Below are positions 45,516 through 57,872 of a stretch of 64,000 nucleotides of DNA, in pieces. The stretch is from positions 356,528-420,527 of the forward strand of contig JAMWET010004070.1 in the NCBI GenBank assembly GCA_024036415.1. The letters run 5' to 3'. This DNA comes from Prochilodus magdalenae (Eukaryota > Chordata > Actinopteri > Characiformes > Prochilodontidae). Each line of letters starts with the position of its first letter. Within the stretch, counting starts at the first letter, position 1. A program made the translations under genes and the position numbers. The notes beneath the pieces were generated by a model that worked only from the letters and a program-made list of their open reading frames with translations, had not been told where the DNA came from and did not search any database.

Positions 45516-46920
45516 TTTTATAAGGGTAGTCTTATTCTAAAGTGGTGCTGGGCTTGAACATTTGGGTCGTCTTTTTCGGCCAGACAAAACAAACTTATAG
45601 CACATATCTCTACGGCAACTACTTTAGGAACTTTTAATTTAGAAATATGCTCCAAACTACATTTAAGGGCTCCTACTGTGTAGTGAAATAACCCTCCCCA
45701 GTGTCCACCTCTACGGTATGTCTCTCTGTACTCAACATCAAATAACTCTGAATGACCTTCCATGGCTGAATTATGAAATAGGTTTTATTTTTTAATAGAT
45801 GACATTGAGACAAACCTGTGGATGCAGATTCTGGTAGAATATTCTAGACAAACGATCTTTAAAACACCGCTTATCTCACTTTCATGGCAGCATCCTTGAA
45901 TAATTTTCGTTTTAATTTTACCGTGATGCTTTCTTGACTTCTAAAGACAGCACGGTCTTCCGGCTTAAAGCCGCTTGGCCAGCAGGTCGGTATTTTTGCG
46001 TAGGGATTCTGCTGACGCTGTCCGCGTTCCTGTTGGTTATAACCATGCCGAGTTGTCACTATAGATCTGCTGAAAGTAGACAGAGAGAAGGAGCCCATTC
46101 CGCTATTTGCCCCGAAGACAAAATTTTCTTGAAGCGCTGAAACGTTAAAGTTTATGCATCAGCTGTTTCAATCCAGTATGGCGGGGGGTGCAGGGGGGTG
46201 GGGGACTCTTTTCCGAGGGAGGAGAAATTGCGGGGTCCGCAAAAGGGCATTAATTGAACAAAAGCCAGGGGGCTGCTGAGTCGAACTTCTCTCTCTGTCC
46301 GCAACTTTCCATTTCTTGCCGGAAAGTCTGTGCATAGGCGGGCGCGGGCAAGAGCAAAAACTTCTAAACTAGCGAAGCGCGAGATAAGGAAAAGTTTAGG
46401 TGCTTAAATAGACAGAGCTCGGCTGCTTGAGAAGGCAACTGCCAAGTCCTCAACGCTCCGGCACTAAAATTAGCTTCGCCGCGTGAACGGTTCGCATTAT
46501 CGGCCTTATTGCAACATGCCATCAGAATAGTTATATCAGAATAGGAATCCAGGAGCCTTTCGCTCACCGTCATCAAACTGGAGGCAGAGTTTATTTTTAT
46601 CGACTGCAGAGCGAAGCGGTGTTGCGTAACCCCTGCTCCTGGAGTCCGAGGGGAACATGGGGGCAGTTTGCTCCCAATAATGAGCCACTTGTTTCTGCTC
46701 AGTGTCAGCAAGAAACTCCTCCCTTAACAGGCAGCCGTCCCTCTTTTCCTATGGGCCAAAGAGTAGGCTGCCCGGGAGAGGCTGAGTGACAGCCCAGCAA
46801 GCCCAACTACCTCAGCTCTGAGCACTGGCTGCACTGAGGACTTCTATATATATACGCTAATGCAATTAGCGCACAATATGTGCTCTGTGGAGGACTGCAG
46901 ACACCTCGGTCAGCTTTTCT
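45516..46920. other. intron sequence, repeat-poor; 46080-46900 balanced and GC-richer
   Basis: 45880-46860 lacks recognised repeats and has CpG-containing patches ('tcgccgcgtgaacggttcgc', 'ggcgggcgcgggcaagagc'). Candidate regulatory DNA; no coding motif in any frame. Confidence 0.27.
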
Positions 46921-48860
46921 GTAGTTATTTGCTTTTATTTCAAGCCTGGGGAATGCAATTAGAGCATCTTTCAGGCCCTTTCAGACCTCTAATTAAATAA
47001 GTCTTGTCTTTTACGCCTGAACTTTGTTTTATTGGGAGTTGTGGAGCCAAGGGTGTAGCAGAGAGTTGGGGGAAAGAATTCAATATAAAAAAAAAAGAGA
47101 GAACAGAGCAAGTATAGCCAACTGAGAGGGTAGACTTGCCAAACAAACACAATGAATAATGCTGTGCTGGCAAAACCGTGTAAACCTGTCTATTGCTATA
47201 GGATTAGCCACAACAGACTACAGTACTCCAAACTCATATAGGTAGGTGCATTAGTAAAGAGTTTTAATATCCTACATGTTGTTAATATTAGTATATGTTA
47301 ACCTCGCAAATTGGCCAGTAGAACCAAACGTTGACACCCCTGGGCTCTTTTAATGGTCGAAACAATAAATCATTAAACACAGTAAACCTACAGACGGTCT
47401 TTTACAGAAAGACGGGTCAAGAATTCCAGGTTGGTTCTTTCTTAATGTGGGACCAAATATTTTCTATGGGATTTTAATCTATGTAGAATCTGACCAACCA
47501 AAACAATCAGTAAAATCCATTCTACTTTGAGCATTGCCTCTACAAATATACCTCATATACCCCAGCTAAGAACTTCCCAGCCAATTAGAACTGGAATTAC
47601 TGGAAAACAAGCCATAGTAGGTAATAAGCATGTAACGACTGAGTAATAAGCCTTAAGCTATAATAGGCCTGGGATTTTAATGCACTGGTATATAGCGCTG
47701 ATGCTAGCACTACTGAAAAATGATCGGATACTTGCTACAGTTTCCATAAAGCAGCCGTCTCCAACTACAACCATTAAAGAGTTCTTCAGCTTGTCCCTGT
47801 AGGACACAAGTCTCTAACTCCAATCCTAGAAGGTTGTACAGTTGGTTGTTATCTCGGCACCAGCTCAACAGCCTTTAATGAGCAGGGGAGCTGCACCATG
47901 GGGTTTCCCATAAGGACTGAGTTTGATACCCCTGCTGAGCAGCCATACTTGGAGAAATATGGTTCTCTAAACTCTATGGGTTGCTTTCCAGGACATGGAT
48001 TAAGCCAGGTCTGGCACTGTATTGCAGTGCCAGTGGTGAATCACCACTGAAAATTGCTTTAGGCTTAGACTTAATCTACTTCTGGGAAACTGGCTTCCTC
48101 ATTCTTAACAAGGAAGCACAGTGTGAATGATGTTACGAAGCCCCAAAAGATACCTGAGGGCTAGTAGCACCCACAATGGAGGGCTACAGGTTACAAGCCA
48201 GGTCCATGATCTGCTTTACATCTAAAGATCAAGGTGCTAAAAAGGAAAAGAGCTCCATTGGTGAAACTGGCATGTGATAGTAGATTTGGTAAACCATCAA
48301 TGGGTATATTGGCAGATCGGGTTCAAAAACATCACCAGCAATGGCAATCACTGGCTGCTTTAGGAAGCGAAAGACAGTCCATGGTAACCGGATGGATCTT
48401 CCATATGGACTTAGTCCATATTACATGGTAACCTCAACATGATGTCATGGTTATACACCACTTAATAGTTTCCTCTGAAATCTTTTACGATCATTTGTAT
48501 TTGAGAGTTTGCGAAGTTGCCAACCCGATATGCCTGCAAAGCAAACACCAAAGCAATCCTAATTTTGAGTGCTGCTATTTGCTGTTAGCCAACCAAAGAT
48601 GTTGCAAATATCCCATTACCATGGGCACTCATCTATTTACCAGAATGTCTTGGAAGATTAATTTTCTAAAAACAGCGAGAGGGGCGTCTGTCTCTTGACA
48701 GTCGGAGTCAATCCTAAGAGATTTGATGGGCACACGTCTTCATGAACGGCCTGTAAGGAAGGAAAGCGCTCTCAAACTTTGCTTCTTGCTTTTTAACGAG
48801 CTTCTCCGTTGTTGCAGCTGACGGTTATGAGTTTGAAAGGTTTGTTGGGAATCTGTCTTT
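46921..48860. other. intron sequence, unclassified
   Basis: No gene, RNA or defined repeat recognised; several short frames without motifs. Confidence 0.3.
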
Positions 48861-49205
48861 ATTAGGCCCTATTAAGTAGAGTGTTATTTCAAGACGGCAT
48901 GGGACTACTTTCAAGCTTTCCGTCTTTCTCCAGAGATTGTTTACCAGGGAGAGTTATTACCCCGTCGTGGGCCGCGATCAAGTTTATTCAAATTGGATGC
49001 TAATTTGCTGCTCTGGTTCTCGCACGCCAAACTAGCCACTCTGACTTTGAACTGGGAAAATAGGCCTCTCTCGTACATAGGAATAGACTCTCCAGCCTCA
49101 GTAAAACAAACAGCGTCCCACTTTGAAGCAGCGGCTTTAAAGAATTACGGCAGAAAATGTGAGTTTTTTTTTTCCCGTCGCGCTACGCAGGGCTGATAAG
49201 GCTAG
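48861..49205. other. candidate conserved non-coding element
   Basis: Repeat-free sequence with 'aagtttattcaaattggatg', 'ctaatttgctgctctggttc' and 'cggctttaaagaattacggc'. Balanced composition, no homologous copy in the window, no coding motif. Inference from appearance. Confidence 0.35.
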
Positions 49206-50039
49206 CGCGGCAGTGGAGTTTGTGTTTACCTGGCATTAGAGCCCCACATTGCTCTGCTCCTTCTTACACGCCTGGCATCCTGAGTTCATCTCTCTCTCCC
49301 TTCCCTCTCTCTACCCCTCAACCTCCTTCCCTCTCTTGCCCCCCCACACCCATCGCCATCAAACGTCCTTGATGTGTGCCCCACAGAATCCTGACTATGC
49401 TCTGCTTGGCTTTGATAACGCTTCAGCACAAACCTTGTCAAAGCTGCCGTCGAGGCGTGGGTGTGCTACTTCCACATTAGAGACAGCTGACGTTCTCGCC
49501 TTCATCCACAATAAACAAATATCTTTGCTTCTTTATTTATTTATGAATTTTCTAAAACTTCATACATACCGGGGTTATTTCTTGATGCATTTACAAACCT
49601 TTTCGTACAACTATCAGTTTTGCACTTGACTTGCTCTGTTGTTGTTTTGCGATATACGTGTTTTATTTTTATATTTTTTCATTTTCCTGAGGATTCATGT
49701 TCCTCTCTAATCTGGTTGTCAAGGCTGCCACCATATAATGCAGAAGGAAATGTTTGCTGTGTCTTAGATTAAGGTTTGCTAAGTCTTATCTCCAAACAGC
49801 CAGTCAACCCCCCACCCCCGGCCCCTCCTCCAACCCAACTAGCTGAAGTTCGAGGTAAATATATTTGCACCTTTTTGTTTATTTATTTATTTATTTGCCT
49901 AGTTGCACTGCTGAAACAAACTGTACTGAATTCGCAGATTTACCAAGTGCTGTCAATGCAAACAGAATAGCAATATAGCTATTTTGTTGTAATAACTTTG
50001 TAATAATATTGTCATAATATTGTCTCAATTCTTCTTGAG
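49206..50039. other. intron sequence, pyrimidine-rich patch and TTTA tracts
   Basis: C/T-rich at 49290-49350; TTTA repeats at 49533-49545 and 49876-49895. No gene. Confidence 0.35.
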
Positions 50040-50812
50040 AGCTTCTTGAGATCTTCAACCTGCCATAGACTCTGATGATCCGGTTCTACACAGTGATCAT
50101 CGAGTCCATTCTCACAGCCTCCATAACTATCTGGTTTGGTTCCTCCACCTCACAAGAAAGAACCAAACTCCAGCGCATCATCAGGACAGCAGAGAGGATC
50201 ATTGGATGTAACCTGCCATCACTTCAGCAGATCTACACCAGCAGGGTGAGGAAGCGTGCTGGCAAAATTACATCTGACCCCTCACATCCTGGACACCTCC
50301 TCTTCCAGACACTCCCCTCTGGTAGAAGACTGCGGTCCATCAAAACCAGCACAACACGTCATGCTAACAGCTTTTTCCCCAGAGCTGTAGCGCTCCTCAA
50401 CCACAGTGGACACCTCCCACTGTAAACCTCAAACATACAACTGAGCTGTACCAAACCGGACTGAACAGCTATCTGCACTCTGCCTATTTGCACACCTGTA
50501 CAGATGTTCTCTTTCTGTAAATATTCAGGTCATCTGTAACTTTCTATATATAATATTTTTCAACTAAATCTGTTTCACATCTCTCAGCTTCTTCAGCTCT
50601 TTATTACCTTTAGTACTTTTTACTTTTTTAATTTATCCCCTACCCTATTTATTGTTTAGTGTAATTTCCCTTTAGTCTAATACTGTAAATAATCTGTGTT
50701 CTGTGTTTTTGTTACTTGTTTTTGTTACTTGTCATACGTGTTGCTCTCACCAAGACAAATTCCTTGTATGTGTAACATACTTGGTGAAATAAAGAGATTC
50801 TGATTCTGATAA
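50040..50812 (+). mobile_element. 5'-truncated LINE 3' end, best-preserved copy
   Basis: The coding remnant 50075-50425 is open for 116 codons: VIIESILTASITIWFGSSTS, LQRIIRTAERIIGCNLPSLQ, QIYTSRVRKRAGKITSDPSH, LFQTLPSGRRLRSIK and NSFFPRAVALLN, the C-terminus of a fish non-LTR reverse transcriptase (CR1/L2-like). It is followed by a 3' UTR ending 'gtgaaataaagagattctga' + 'ttctgat'. The open frame and intact tail suggest a relatively young insertion. Confidence 0.87.
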
Positions 50813-51430
50813 GACTCAACTAGTTTGAAATAGTAAATTAATGTACTGAGATAGAGATCTCTCTTTTCAACTTCAGACTGAAGATCCATTTCTTTGTTAG
50901 CCACGTTACTGAACACTATTCGTAGTACCTACTGAAATGCATTGTATTGCACTGAAGCTCCACTAAACCTCCTATTTCCTTTCTAAGTATCAGCACCGGC
51001 TCTTGTTCCATCAGTGTTTGAGCTCACAGTCTCTGTATCCCAGTGTCTGGTAAAGGTCAAGTATAATAAATATAAAAAGCTTTATCTGTAATAACCACGT
51101 AATTACATATTAACAACACATGTAACTGCAAGTGGTGAGGTATTTCCTGTTATAGCTGGATTATGTAAACATACAGGCATGTCAGCAAGAATAGAAAAGT
51201 GTATTCTGATTGTGGTAACAAGGTAATTCATATAGGTTATTAAAAATATAATAGAGTGAATTAATTAGTGCTTAAATTGCAACACTTGTTAGCACAGCAC
51301 AAATGGATTTCAGAAGTGAGCTAAACGTTTGGATATACTCATAACCTAGGCAATTACCCACCTGTTAGAATGGGAAGAGTCATGTTGTAATAATAAAGTT
51401 CTTGAAAAAAATGTGTACATACGACAATGT
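50813..51430. other. AT-rich intron sequence
   Basis: No gene or defined repeat. Confidence 0.35.
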
Positions 51431-51431
51431 A

Positions 51432-51489
<58 letters not shown>
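51431..51489. repeat. (ATCT)n microsatellite
   Basis: About 14 pure tetranucleotide units with no LINE tail in front of it, unlike the array at 5699-5752. Confidence 0.96.
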
Positions 51490-52716
51490 ATGTGTGTATT
51501 TATGAACACTTATTTCCATAAGAACTCATTCTGTGATCTGTAACAGTAAGTACATCACTACTAATAACGTTATTACACTATTGCATGCATTGTTACTATG
51601 TAACTACATATTACAGCCACTTCTCCAAATTCTTCCTCTGAAATTAAAGGCAGTCATTTGAAGTTCACCCCTCGTTGCTTCGGCTTCTAATCTGGAAGGG
51701 CTAGAACACGCTGCTCTGAGTCTCTGGCTGTATTTAGTCCCAGGGGCATTAATAAGGTCAGAAACTGATGTTGGATGATCAGTTCTGGATCACTCCAACT
51801 TATCCCAAAGGTACTGGATAGAGTGCAATCATGCCAGAGAAACCAGCCCCACAGCTCAACACTGGGGGGCTTCATACCTCTCTAGTCTCTCTTGGTACTT
51901 GGCAAAGTGACCTTAGGCTCATGTGTAGCTGTTCCAGAGCATTCCTTTCTATTGGTCAATGCTTTTCTATAGATGTTCTAGCCGTTTCAGGAATAGGTGG
52001 ACCGAAAGGAGCCATTAGGAGAGGACGATGTTTCCATTTGCCAAGATGTCTGCTGTTGTGTCTAGAGTAGGTAGCTTATTTAACATGTCTAGGGGTTATG
52101 GTTTTTTAGCCATGGCAAAATGGTATTGTGAGGCTTGTTTACGCTTCCGTAGTGTGAACTATGATAGAAGATGGATGCTAAACCAGAGCTAGGAATATGC
52201 ATAGTGACATTAAATCTACAGGAATAATTTAACACAGTCTGTGGCTCATCACATAGACAAATTCCTACTGAAGTGTCTTTCACTGGCTAAAGCCCATCAG
52301 CACTCTTCATACCCCCCACTGCAAACATAACCTTTCCTGCGTTAATGTGGAGCTTTCATTAGACGTTAAAGTGGAATGCCTAAGGGGGTTTACAGCACTG
52401 TGCAGCTATGTGACTGGTGCCATTTCCAAGAATTGCTGCGCTGAGAAACGTGTGATAGAGCCTCTTCCAATGATGGTTTTGCCCCATTCGTCCTACTCAT
52501 TAAATCTAGATCACCTGCAGCTGTTCTCTGTGAAGACTGATTGTTGTTGTTCTTCAGATCAAAACATCTGCAGCACATTCAATTCCTGCCCAGATATACA
52601 GTTCCAATCAAATGTTTGGGCACATTTTCTTGACCCCGCCCTACCTTATCCAATTAAAGGCCTCTGGAGAAGTTCATTAACTGCAGTAGGAATTCAATTC
52701 CATGGGAATTGAATGG

Positions 52717-52717
<1 letters not shown>
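51490..52717. other. intron sequence, unclassified
   Basis: No gene; 'ttccaatcaaatgtttggg' near 52601 resembles the edge of a small fish transposon. Confidence 0.3.

Positions 52718-52806
<89 letters not shown>
52718..52806. repeat. long (TA)n with short (CA)n
   Basis: About 80 bp of TA followed by five CA units, directly next to the SINE tail. Confidence 0.97.
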
Positions 52807-52807
<1 letters not shown>

Positions 52808-53000
52808 TTTATGGCATTTCCAGAGCAACTTACAAGGTTAATCATATTACAGGTGGGCCAGTGTAGTGTTAGGGGTCTTGCCCTAGGACTCTTATTGGTG
52901 TAGCACAGCATAGTCACCCAGATTGGGATTCAAACCCCAGTTTCCCACATGTGGTGGTGACTCCCTGGTGGGTAGCAGTGTTATCCACGGAGCTACACCA
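52807..53000 (-). mobile_element. tRNA-derived SINE, copy 4, inside a TA array
   Basis: On the minus strand: 'ttggtgtagctccgtggata' (A-box region), 'ggtttgaatcccaatctggg' (degenerate B box), body 'atgctgtgctacaccaataa', then a diverged tail. (TA)n flanks both ends (52718-52797 and 53001-53027), so it seems to have landed in the microsatellite. Confidence 0.83.
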
Positions 53001-53027
53001 ATATATATATATATATATATATATATG
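53001..53027. repeat. (TA)n microsatellite
   Basis: TA run on the far side of the SINE. Confidence 0.95.
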
Positions 53028-53563
53028 CATGCCCAAAACTGGAGCTGTTGCTGGTCTACAGCCAAGGTCTGATTGATCCCAAAGGTTCAGCATCTTGTCT
53101 TCAATTCTGAATGAATTCCAGCTTAACTAAATATTGAACACGATGTCTGTGTATGAATTCCCAAATCAAAACAAGTAGGTTTGAGCTCCAGCCAATAATT
53201 GCTCAGTATAAGCATATCTTCTTCAAGCCTGTTGGAAAAGCATCCCAGGTGGCTCCTCTTGAAGCTGCCTGAGAGGATGCCAAGATTACACAAAGGTGCT
53301 TCAAGAAAAGAACGGGTAAATTATCTGCTAAAAGAGAGAAATAAAAGAAAACGAAGAGGCTCGTTTCACACGAGGAGGCTGGTTTACGGTCTCTGTGTAA
53401 TCCCATGTGTGATTTTGTATAGTTTTGATATCTTCCCTGGTATTCTGGGAACTCGTAGGTATGTCCGAACGTTTGACTGGTACTGTACTTTGGATCAACC
53501 CCCCTCCCCAAACCCCGTTCTGGAAAGACAAAGGGAAATATAAGTTTTCGTACATTGAGACCC
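53028..53563. other. intron 5' part, just after the brinp1 penultimate exon
   Basis: Intron sequence downstream (in transcription) of the exon at 53566. Frames of 114-136 codons on both strands here reflect read-through or chance; only the part at and above 53566 is coding. Confidence 0.5.
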
Positions 53564-53565
53564 AC

Positions 53566-53788
53566 CTCTCTCTAGGCATCTGATGGTTGGGGTTGTGGTG
53601 GCAGCGGACGCTTAGACTGAAGAGCTTTCGGGCCGTGCGCTGGATCTTCAGCCTCTGGGCCTCCAGCGAGCTCTGGAGAAGCCGATAGCGAGCCTGCAGG
53701 TCCCAGTCGCTGCCCCATAGCAGGTGGACACTGCTCACAGGCAGGAAGTGTGTGGAGGGCAGCCGTTTCAGGAACGACTTGAACTCAT
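53566..53788 (-). CDS. brinp1: brinp1 penultimate coding exon (73 full codons)
   Basis: Internal exon of brinp1, 223 bp, between an acceptor (minus strand ...cattatcctcag, ending at 53789) and a donor (AG|gtgggt, GT at 53565-53564). It carries two bases of a split Asp codon at its start and two bases of a split Arg codon at its end. The translation starts (D)[15 protein letters not shown] and contains [29 protein letters not shown] and [10 protein letters not shown](R). Joined to the exon at 34476 it reads [15 protein letters not shown], which matches the BRINP1 layout around this junction. The DWDLQ.RY.LLQS and QRTARKLF motifs are BRINP1-like; BRINP3 differs at most of these positions. It encodes the stretch between the MACPF/cysteine-rich portion and the C-terminal domain. 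Upstream exons are not found between 53789 and 64000. Confidence 0.94.
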
Positions 53789-53799
53789 CTGAGGATAAT

Positions 53800-54358
53800 G
53801 GTGGATGGAATAGAATGGAAGGCGGGAAATAAAGAAGGGAAAAGAAGAAGAAGACGACATGGTTATTTCCTCTTAGCTTCTGACCATATTCTAATTTGAT
53901 TGAGTTATTACCAATTAATATTTCTAATGATTTCCTTTGAAGGCCATTAACCTTACCACCTAAAACTGGGTCTATTCCCTTTCACTGGTAATTCAAACTA
54001 GCTTCAAGCTTACAGGTCAACTGCAACATTTGCTATGTCATCAGATTAGAGTTGGTTTCATTTGTCATTTCAACCATATACAGTGGTGTACAGTACACAG
54101 TGAAACGAAATAACGTTCCTCCAGGACCAAGGTGCTACATGTAACAGTAGACTAGACAATACAGTACAACATAAAGTGCACGTGTGCAAGTGCACAAGAC
54201 AGTATACTATAAATACACACGACCGTTACAAGACCATAAACAAATACAGGGGAGGGGAAGCAGTGCCGTAGGCCCCTAAGTAGTGGGAGCAGTAAGGTGC
54301 AGTGGTGCGTATTTGGTATAATGTAAACATTAGACACTGTAAACACTGTACTTTGAAG
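53800..54358. other. intron sequence, unclassified
   Basis: No gene; 54055-54330 may already belong to an old retroelement ('cagtggtgtacagtacacag'). Confidence 0.3.
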
Positions 54359-54640
54359 TTCAGAATCAGAATCACCTTTATTGTCACACGGTCACAAGCA
54401 CCGGCGAAATTAGCCATCAACCCATCCATACACACAATAACATACAAGGCGGGGTAGAACAGGACAGGAAGACAGAGTAAGCCACTGTGTGAGACACGCC
54501 TCGACATCGGTAGTACTAAGGTTATCCAGTCGGTAGAACAACAGCAGTAGACAGTTGGTTTTTATTTTTTATTTTTTTTTATTTAAAAAAAAAAGTGTCT
54601 GTGTGTCTGTGTGTGTGTATATATATATTGGTGAGATGCA
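54359..54640 (-). mobile_element. LINE 3' untranslated end
   Basis: 'cagaatcagaatcaccttta' + 'ttgtcac' on the plus strand is the reverse complement of a LINE end like that at 50784-50812. Downstream 'ggttatccagtcggtagaac' + 'aacagcag' matches the first ~30 bp of the window, placing both in the same LINE family. It runs into T/A and TG/TA simple repeats at 54560-54628. Confidence 0.65.
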
Positions 54641-54827
54641 CCAATATAGAAATTCTGGATGGATAAGGGTATCGCATGTACACATCTACTAATGCTAGTT
54701 TACATCTACATAGTTTTGCATCTTGTGCATGCTAAACCTGGCCACTGCAAAGCCCACTGCACACTAGCATCAAAATCTTATAATAATTGTCCTTGTCATT
54801 ATGCTATGTGACAACAACCAACATCTT
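54641..54827. other. intron sequence
   Basis: No gene or defined repeat. Confidence 0.3.
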
Positions 54828-55014
54828 GTGGTTGGTGTAGCTCAGCAGATAACACCTGTACCTGCCAGGGGATCACCACCACATGTGGGAGACGGGGGTT
54901 CGAATCCCAGTCTGGGTGACTATGCTGTACTACACCACTAAGACTCCTAACACTACACTGACCTTGTAAGTCACTCTGGATAAGAGTGTCAGCTAAATGC
55001 CAGAAATGTAAATG
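54828..55014 (+). mobile_element. tRNA-derived SINE, copy 5
   Basis: A-box region 'gtgtagctcagcagataaca', perfect B box GGTTCGAATCC at 54898-54908, body 'gggtgactatgctgtactac', and tail 'ctctggataagagtgtcagc' + 'taaatgccagaaatg'. Slightly shorter than copy 3, with a small deletion after 'acaccactaa'. Confidence 0.88.
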
Positions 55015-55600
55015 TCTTTAATTCATTATGTTAAGTTAAACTATCGCAGTGAGACTCTGTGTGTGTCCCTGTGAAAGTAAATTTGAGAAATTAGTTTTTA
55101 TTTATACACAGAAACAACTTAAATCCACCACTGGCATGTGTGTATTGTTCATATGTCTGCCCAATGCATATCCATGTGAAGGGGAATTCGATTCTTCCTG
55201 GGAATCAAAGCACCAGCACAGTTCACTTTCTCCACATGCCTCTCATTTTACCGCCACTACTTTAAACTAAGCCCAATTCAGATGAGAGAAAGTCACAGTT
55301 AGTCATATATGGCTTGATCAAAATAAACAGACACATGCTAATGGTAAGTTGTCTCAGCTGATGCTCATCACCTAGCATTCTTTAGATTGATGTCCAACCA
55401 ACAAGTATCGACAAATACCAATATCATGGTGCATCCCTACACTTTATAGCATAGAATAGAATATTTCTTTATGGTAGCACCAAATTAAAACTGATCCTGA
55501 GCTAACCTGGGCTCAGCTAAAGTAAATTTCTATCGCTTGTTATCGCTTGATTTTTATCGCTATAGCTTGTTGCTTTCCCAAAAACGTGTTCATATATATA
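55015..55600. other. intron sequence, unclassified
   Basis: No gene or defined repeat. Confidence 0.3.
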
Positions 55601-55603
55601 ATT

Positions 55604-55683
55604 GAAGAAGTGCTAGCACTGGCCTCATCATGATCTGGAACTTATTTATTTATTTATTTATCTATCTATCTATCTATTTATTT

Positions 55684-55724
<41 letters not shown>

Positions 55725-56252
55725 TTCCACTAGAGTACTGAAAACCCCTTGAAGAGCTTCTCTTTCCATGTGCTGGATGTTCAAATAAACATTTATGAAG
55801 TCTAGGCTAGATATTGATATTTGACTACTTTAAAAACTAAAGGTAACTCGGTGGTTCTGGGCTTAGATGTTTATTTCTAGTAAGGACCTTCACGTTTTAT
55901 GAAGGATGTTTTTTTTTAAACATTTAGAAGGTTATTCATGTTTGCACATCTTATTTACAAAAATGATCCATTGACAGGCACTTAAAGAAAACAGATAATT
56001 TTTTTATGGCATCGTTCCAAACAATTTGGGAAAAATGAAATGAATTACAGTTCTGTTTTAAGGTAGCACTTTTAATTCGCCTCAAGGCTACAGTGCTGTC
56101 CCAATAATCTTCAAAGTAAATATGAATAAATGGCTTTAGCCACGACTGTCACCATCTTGAATACATGTCTTTTGTATACTGGAAAAAGAACGTACAGAAT
56201 GTTAAAGAAGTGCTAGCACTGGCTGCATCACAATCTGGTACTTTAAATAAAA

Positions 56253-56303
<51 letters not shown>

Positions 56304-56600
56304 AATAAAATAAAATAAAATAAAATAAAATAAAATAAATAAATATGTATTTATTTATTCAACCAGAGTACTGAAAAAAACCCGTGAAGAACTTTCTCTT
56401 TTTCCATGGTATGCACTGGATGTTCAAAAAAACAGGAAGTAAGACTGAAATGACATTTTGGGAAGAGGGGAAGGTTACCCTTCTGTTTTAAGGTAGCATT
56501 CTAAATTCGCCTCAAGGCTACCTTAATGAGAAAGTACATTGCTTGCTGTCCCAACAATCTTCAAAGTACCTTAGCCATGGCCGTAATCATTTTGAATGTC
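55604..56600. repeat. local direct duplication, ~595-bp offset
   Basis: Unit 1 from 55606 ('agaagtgctagcactggcct', 'catcatgatctgg', TTTA tract, 'agagtactgaaaaccccttg', 'ctgttttaaggtagcac', 'ttcgcctcaaggctac', 'aatcttcaaagta'). Unit 2 from 56206 with the same words in the same order. The simple repeat at the equivalent site is TTTA/TCTA (55640-55728) in unit 1 and AAAT/AAAAT (56244-56350) in unit 2. Confidence 0.75.
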
Positions 56601-57627
56601 CTGAATTTGTTTCTTTCATGTCACATTTCATGGAAAAGAAAGGACTGAATGTTTTGACGGTTAAAAAAAAAAATCACACCAGTCGTTTTTCTGGGTATGC
56701 ACTGTGTTACAGAGGGTTTACCTCAAGGCTACCTTTCAATGAAGTCTGCAGCATGCTGCGCCCCAACCACCCCCCACCCCCCCAACAAAATATATATTCA
56801 TTATAAATATGAATGAAACAGCGTGGCCTTGGCTCCGACGCAACCTGGAACTCCTTTACTAGGCTTCTCTACAAAGTGCTACGTTCTAGGTTTCAGAAGT
56901 GCAGGTTCTCCACATCCGTGTTTACCGATGCATTGCTCTTTGAAGGCGACGAGGTAGGCAAGTGCACTGAGAGCCGAAGCTGACAGCGGAGAACCAGTCA
57001 GATGCCTTATCTCCGGCAGCTAGGTGCAGCGGACTGACTGAGGCCGGACGGAGCTTCTTCTCCTTCATAAATATTTTGCAGTCTGCCTTCATTGACAGTG
57101 TTGTTATAGCAGTGTCAGTATGGACTCAGGCAGATGGGGTAATGCACAGGCTCGCTACTTTAACTGACACAACATTACACAGCCTAACAGATGACAGGAC
57201 CTGACACGTGCCTTGATATGTTATGCAGATTGCGGCAGTGCGAGGTGTGGAAGTAACTAGTGTAATAAATAGGCACATCTGGTGCATGTTGTTGGGCCTT
57301 TCGTGCATGTTAGGCCTGGGCTTTGTAGTGTCAGTTTGTCTTTCCAGTTGTTGTAGTTGCAGTATTTAAGCCTTAGAACTAGTAATGGGGCCGTTAGTAG
57401 TAAACGGTGGTCTGTGTACCGATGAATGTAAGTTATTACTGATTAACTGGTAATTTTTTATAGTAGTGCACAGTTGTAACAAGGCTACGTCAAATTCCTG
57501 AGGGAGCACACAAAGTGGTGGGAAAGATAAGATGGCAGATAGCTTCACACGGGGCCAACTATTTACACCAAGTGGGGGAAATATACAAACTAACAAGAGA
57601 CTGTATAAAGAAAATCTGTTTTAATAT
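56601..57627. other. intron sequence; 56800-57120 balanced and repeat-poor
   Basis: A short C-rich run at 56763-56782. No gene. Confidence 0.3.
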
Positions 57628-57872
57628 ATCGTCTCTGTCCAAAGAAAAATCTCCAAAATGGCAACTTTACAGGAGAGGCCAAAAACCTCATTTAATTTGA
57701 ATGGAAGTCAATGGAACCAGACGTCTTTCCAAGCAGCTTTGGGCCATTTCTGTTGGTCCAGTCTTAATGAAATCTCCACACAGTGTAAACAGCAGCTCAT
57801 GTGACCAAATGAGACATAAAAGTAAAAATCACCAAAAATGGAGATACATGTTTTTCTATGGACAGCGACGAT
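57628..57872 (-). mobile_element. ATCGTCGC-family MITE, copy 3
   Basis: A 245-bp inverted copy of the element at 7862-8112, with both ends intact (ATCGTCTCTGTCC.../...GGACAGCGACGAT) and TA at both borders. Core words 'caatggaaccagacgtcttt' and 'cacacagtgtaaacagcagc' are the complement of copy 1. The 61-68-codon frames here belong to the MITE, not a gene. Confidence 0.82.
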
